In this document: positions 60,785 through 64,000 of the stretch, piece after piece | Layout: each line of letters opens with the position of its first letter | Position numbering within the stretch: the stretch's first letter is position 1 | Assembly (NCBI RefSeq): GCF_014268655.2 | Contig: NZ_JABWQX020000001.1 | Span: 2,572,001 to 2,636,000 of the forward strand | Source of the DNA: Pseudomonas marvdashtae | GTDB lineage: Bacteria > Pseudomonadota > Gammaproteobacteria > Pseudomonadales > Pseudomonadaceae | DNA length: 64,000 bases | Direction of reading: 5' to 3' | Notes under the pieces: generated by a model | What the model was told of the DNA's origin: nothing | Database searches by the model: none | Seen by the model: only the letters and a program-made list of their open reading frames with translations | Translations under genes and position numbers: made by a program

Positions 60785-62278
60785 GTGAACGAATTGAATG
60801 ATTGGAAGGCGCGGGCCGCTCAATTGCGCCTGCGCGACAGCGCCCTGATTGACGGCGAACCATGCGAGGCTCTCGACGGCGCCCGGCTGGAAGTGATCAA
60901 CCCGGCCAACGGCAAGTTGCTGGCCAATGTGGTGGCCTGCGCTGGGCCGGAAGTCGACCTCGCCGTACTCAGCGCCCGCAGGGCTTTTGAGCATGGCCCG
61001 TGGGCGCGGATGGCGCCGACCGAACGCAAGGCGGTGTTGTTGCGCCTGTCGCAATTGATGCTGGCCCATCGCGAAGAACTGGCGCTGCTTGACTCCCTGA
61101 GCATGGGCAAGCCGGTCATGGACGCCTGGAACATTGACGTGCCGGGGGCCGCCCATGTGTTTGCCTGGTACGGCGAAAGCCTCGACAAACTCTACGATCA
61201 GGTCGCGCCATCGGCAGCCAACGTCCTTGCCACCATTACCCGTGTTCCGCTCGGGGTGATCGCGGCGGTGGTGCCGTGGAATTTCCCCCTGGACATGGCG
61301 GCCTGGAAGCTCGCACCGGCCTTGGCGGCGGGCAACAGTGTGGTGCTCAAACCCGCCGAGCAATCGCCGTTCTCGGCGCTGCGCCTGGCCGAACTCGCCC
61401 TGGAAGCGGGCGTGCCACCGGGCGTACTCAACGTTGTGCCGGGCCTGGGCGAGCAGGCGGGAAGGGCGCTCGGCTTGCACCCGGACGTCGATTCACTGGT
61501 GTTCACCGGCTCGACCGAGGTCGGCAAGTACTTCATGCAGTACTCGGCCCAATCGAACCTCAAGCAGGTCTGGCTGGAGTGCGGTGGCAAGAGCCCGAAC
61601 CTGGTGTTCGCCGACTGCCAGGACCTGGACCTGGCGGCGCAGAAGGCCGCGTTCGCAATCTTCTTCAACCAGGGCGAAGTCTGCTCGGCCAACTCGCGGC
61701 TGCTGGTGCAGCGTTCGATCCACGACGAATTCGTCGAACGCCTGATCGATCAAGCGCGGCTGTGGCAGCCCGGCAATCCCCTGGAACCGTCGAGCCGGGC
61801 CGGGGCCATCGTTGATGCGCGCCAGACCGCACGGATCATGCAGTACATCCAGCAGGCCCAGGCCGAAGGCGCGAGCCTGGTCTGCGGTGGTCGCCAGTTG
61901 AGCATCGACGGATCGAACAATTTCATTGAGCCGACGATTTTCACCGATGTGCTTGCGGCCATGCAGTTGGCCCGTGAAGAGGTGTTCGGGCCGGTGTTGG
62001 CGGTCAGCGTTTTCGACGACGAAGAACAGGCCATCGCCATGGCCAACGCGCACATCTATGGGCTGGCGGCCTCGTTGTGGACCGACGATTTGAATCGCGC
62101 TCACCGGGTGGCGCGGCGGTTGAACGCCGGCACGGTGTCGGTCAACACCGTGGACGCCCTGGACGTCACCGTGCCGTTTGGCGGCGGCAAGCAATCGGGC
62201 TTCGGTCGCGATCTGTCGCTGCATGCATTCGACAAATACACGCAACTCAAGACCACCTGGATCCAGCTGCGCGACTGA
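60785..62278 (+). CDS. Aldehyde dehydrogenase (gamma-aminobutyraldehyde-type)
   Basis: 497 residues, starting at GTG 60785. NAD-dependent ALDH: VPWNFPLDMAAWKLAPALAAGN, catalytic glutamate in WLECGGKSPN, catalytic cysteine in FNQGEVCSANSR, and GGGKQSGFGRD at the C-terminus. The sequence resembles PuuC/KauB-like amino-aldehyde dehydrogenases. With the downstream aminotransferase it would convert an amine via an aldehyde to an acid. Confidence 0.92.
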   Translation: MNELNDWKARAAQLRLRDSALIDGEPCEALDGARLEVINPANGKLLANVVACAGPEVDLAVLSARRAFEHGPWARMAPTERKAVLLRLSQLMLAHREELALLDSLSMGKPVMDAWNIDVPGAAHVFAWYGESLDKLYDQVAPSAANVLATITRVPLGVIAAVVPWNFPLDMAAWKLAPALAAGNSVVLKPAEQSPFSALRLAELALEAGVPPGVLNVVPGLGEQAGRALGLHPDVDSLVFTGSTEVGKYFMQYSAQSNLKQVWLECGGKSPNLVFADCQDLDLAAQKAAFAIFFNQGEVCSANSRLLVQRSIHDEFVERLIDQARLWQPGNPLEPSSRAGAIVDARQTARIMQYIQQAQAEGASLVCGGRQLSIDGSNNFIEPTIFTDVLAAMQLAREEVFGPVLAVSVFDDEEQAIAMANAHIYGLAASLWTDDLNRAHRVARRLNAGTVSVNTVDALDVTVPFGGGKQSGFGRDLSLHAFDKYTQLKTTWIQLRD

Positions 62279-62342
62279 CCGCGGCTCAAGCTTCTACCCG
62301 CAATCGTTTTGTTCTTCATAAAACAAGAAAACGGAGCAACCG

Positions 62343-63779
62343 ATGGACAGTTCCTCAAGCGTGCCGCTACAAACCGTTACCCCATCCCGGGCAGGCCCAC
62401 GTCGACGCCTGGGCCTGAGCGCCCTGTTGGCGGTCGCCGTGGGCCTGGTGGTTTCCCAGGGTGTCATGGTGCTGATGCTGCAAGGCGCCGGGATCGCCGG
62501 CATGGGCTTTGTCATACCGCTGGCATTGGCCTGGCTGCTGGCGCTGAGTTACGCCTGTTCGTTCTCAGAACTGGCGCTGATGATTCCTCGCGCCGGCAGC
62601 CTGAGCAGCTACACCGAAGTCGCTATCGGCCAGTTCCCGGCGATCCTGGCGACCTTTTCCGGCTATGTCGTGGTGGCGATGTTTGCCTTGTCGGCAGAAC
62701 TGCTGCTGATGGAATTCATCATCGACAAGGTCTACCCGCACTCGATGCCGCCGCTGAGCGTGGCGCTGGGGGTGCTGTGCCTGTTCACCGTGCTCAACCT
62801 GTTCAACATCGACATTTTCTCGCGCCTGCAAACCGTGCTGGCCTTGGTCATGACCGTCATGCTGTTGGTCATGGGCCTCGGTGCCTTGGCCAGCGACGGG
62901 GCCAGCAGCGTCTCGACGCTGGTGGCGAGTTCCGGCTGGAATCCCATGGGGCTCGGTGTCATCGCCTTGACCGCGATGGCGGTGTGGGGCTTCGTCGGGG
63001 CCGAGTTCGTCTGCCCTCTGGTGGAGGAGACACGGCGCCCGGAGCGCAACATACCGGCCTCGATGATGATTGGCCTGACGGTGATTTTCGTCATCATCTG
63101 CCTGTACTGCCTGGGTGCGTTGTTGACCATTCCCCAGGCTGAGCTGGCCAGCAACGGCCTGCCGCATTATCTGTTCGCGACCACGGTGTTCGGTGAAGCC
63201 GGGCAGGTGTTCCTGGTGACCGCCGCCATCACCGCGACGTGCAGCACGCTCAACAGTTCGCTTGCGGCCATCCCGCGCATGTTGCTGGGCATGGCCCGCA
63301 GCGGCCAGGCGTTCGGCATCTTCAAGCGCCAGGGCAAGCGCAGCGGCGCGCCGTGGGTCGCGGTGCTGTTCGTGGCGCTGGTCACCGGCCTGCCGTTGTT
63401 GCTGATGCACGACAGCCCCGACGCTATCAACCTCTTGCTGCTGGCGGCTGCGCTGGCCTGGTTGCTGGCCTACATCATCACCCACATCAACGTGATTGCC
63501 CTGCGTCGTCGTTACCCCGATGCGCATCGGCCTTTCCGTACGCCGTTCTACCCGCTGCCCCAGCTGTTCGGTATCGCCGGCATGGTCTTTGCCATCTGGC
63601 ATGTATCCCCCAGCCCGGAAATGACGGTGCCGATCTTCGCCAGCGCCGGTGCGGTGCTGGCCATCGTTTCGCTGATCGCGCTGGTGTGGGTCAAGTGCGT
63701 GATGGGCAAGCCGCTGTTCAAGCCCGAGCCACTGGCGCCTACCGATTCCGACAATTTCAATAAGCAAGGAGACCTGTAA
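62343..63779 (+). CDS. APC-family amino acid/amine permease
   Basis: 478 residues, 12 predicted membrane segments, including the family's N-terminal GLSALLAVAVGLVVSQGVMVLMLQGAG and the conserved IPRAGSLSSYTEVAIG, GAEFVCPLVEETRRPERNIP. Likely imports the pathway substrate. Its stop overlaps the aminotransferase start (TAATG). GGAGCAACCG precedes the ATG. Confidence 0.9.
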   Translation: MDSSSSVPLQTVTPSRAGPRRRLGLSALLAVAVGLVVSQGVMVLMLQGAGIAGMGFVIPLALAWLLALSYACSFSELALMIPRAGSLSSYTEVAIGQFPAILATFSGYVVVAMFALSAELLLMEFIIDKVYPHSMPPLSVALGVLCLFTVLNLFNIDIFSRLQTVLALVMTVMLLVMGLGALASDGASSVSTLVASSGWNPMGLGVIALTAMAVWGFVGAEFVCPLVEETRRPERNIPASMMIGLTVIFVIICLYCLGALLTIPQAELASNGLPHYLFATTVFGEAGQVFLVTAAITATCSTLNSSLAAIPRMLLGMARSGQAFGIFKRQGKRSGAPWVAVLFVALVTGLPLLLMHDSPDAINLLLLAAALAWLLAYIITHINVIALRRRYPDAHRPFRTPFYPLPQLFGIAGMVFAIWHVSPSPEMTVPIFASAGAVLAIVSLIALVWVKCVMGKPLFKPEPLAPTDSDNFNKQGDL

Positions 63780-64000
63780 TGAGCGCATCACCCAAGCCAA
63801 CACGCAGCACCCGTGAATACCAGGCGCTGGATGCCGCGCACCATATTCATGCGTTTCTCGACCAGAAGGCCCTCAACGCCGAGGGGCCGCGGGTCATCGT
63901 TCGTGGCGAAGGCCTGGCGCTCTGGGACAACGATGGCAAGCGTTACCTGGACGGCATGTCCGGGCTGTGGTGCACCAACCTGGGTTACGGCCGCCAGGAC
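63779..64000 (+). CDS. Class III aminotransferase, 5' part (runs off right edge)
   Basis: 74 codons visible: MSASPKPTRSTREYQALDAA and onward through VRGEGLALWDNDGKRYLDGMSGLWCTNLGYGRQD. DxxGKRYLDGxSGLWC is the hallmark of omega-amino acid:pyruvate and diamine aminotransferases (PLP-dependent). The catalytic lysine lies beyond the window. It completes the picture of an amine catabolic operon. TAATG overlap with the permease gene. Confidence 0.88.
   Translation, partial: MSASPKPTRSTREYQALDAAHHIHAFLDQKALNAEGPRVIVRGEGLALWDNDGKRYLDGMSGLWCTNLGYGRQD

Noticed and set aside
1..64000. CRISPR arrays, tRNA or rRNA genes, insertion sequences, prophage or defence systems
   Set aside because: I found no regularly spaced repeats, no cloverleaf or rRNA sequence and no transposase, integrase, capsid, toxin or defence-type protein in the window.

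Overview
The window reads as chromosomal DNA of a Pseudomonas of the fluorescens complex that can denitrify. This is an inference from the high GC content, a complete fapA-F amyloid operon, a narXL/narK1K2GHJI cluster in the Pseudomonas order with a PpiC protein and MoaA attached, a Dnr-type regulator, the pnuC, ftrABCD and rlhA genes, and REP-type palindromes typical of P. fluorescens. I saw no rRNA, tRNA, CRISPR array, transposase or prophage gene.

Layout. 1-1708: the 5' part of a delta-60 repeat protein gene and a small hypothetical gene. 2050-8710: a sigma-54 enhancer-binding regulator convergent with fapABCDEF; the fapA promoter region holds a good -24/-12 element and several copies of one inverted repeat that look like activator sites. 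8706-13139: nicotinamide riboside uptake (pnuC) with a NadR-like kinase, a chemoreceptor, uppP and a DUF1294 gene. 13167-28203: the nitrate respiration block, with dnr, narL and narX on the minus strand and narK1, narK2, narG, narH, narJ, narI, ppiC and moaA on the plus strand, around a control region with an Anr/Dnr box and NarL sites. 28492-31392: anaerobic ribonucleotide reductase, in which the glycyl-radical tail of NrdD is a separate 53-residue gene between nrdD and nrdG; an Anr/Dnr-like box and two NrdR boxes precede it. 31504-36675: a chemoreceptor, an FtrABCD iron uptake operon with a Fur-like site, and a DUF3079 gene. 36833-43037: an M20 peptidase, rlhA, a diguanylate cyclase and a phosphoesterase.

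43047-47284: a small sugar/polyol oxidation cluster (two xylose-isomerase-like barrels and a Gfo/Idh/MocA dehydrogenase) divergent from a LacI regulator. 47381-53767: two convergent operons of nine genes (chalcone-isomerase-like, DUF3833 lipoprotein, DUF6482; SnoaL-like, SDR, FAD amine oxidase-like, DUF1365, cyclopropane synthase, DUF2878). Both operon heads carry TGTACA boxes spaced 18 bp apart, which suggests one shared regulator outside the window. 53936-56942: old yellow enzyme, pirin and a divergent LysR regulator. 57184-64000: a tightly coupled operon (flavin monooxygenase, RidA, DUF1028, ArgE-like deacylase, aldehyde dehydrogenase, APC permease, start of a class III aminotransferase) that looks like an uncharacterised amine or N-acyl amino acid catabolic pathway.

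The genes fall into two themes. One is anaerobic life: nitrate is sensed by NarXL and low oxygen/NO by Anr/Dnr; nitrate is imported and reduced, molybdenum cofactor is supplied by MoaA, and dNTPs are made by NrdDG. The other is surface and envelope biology: Fap amyloid, UppP, membrane lipid modification, iron uptake and c-di-GMP.
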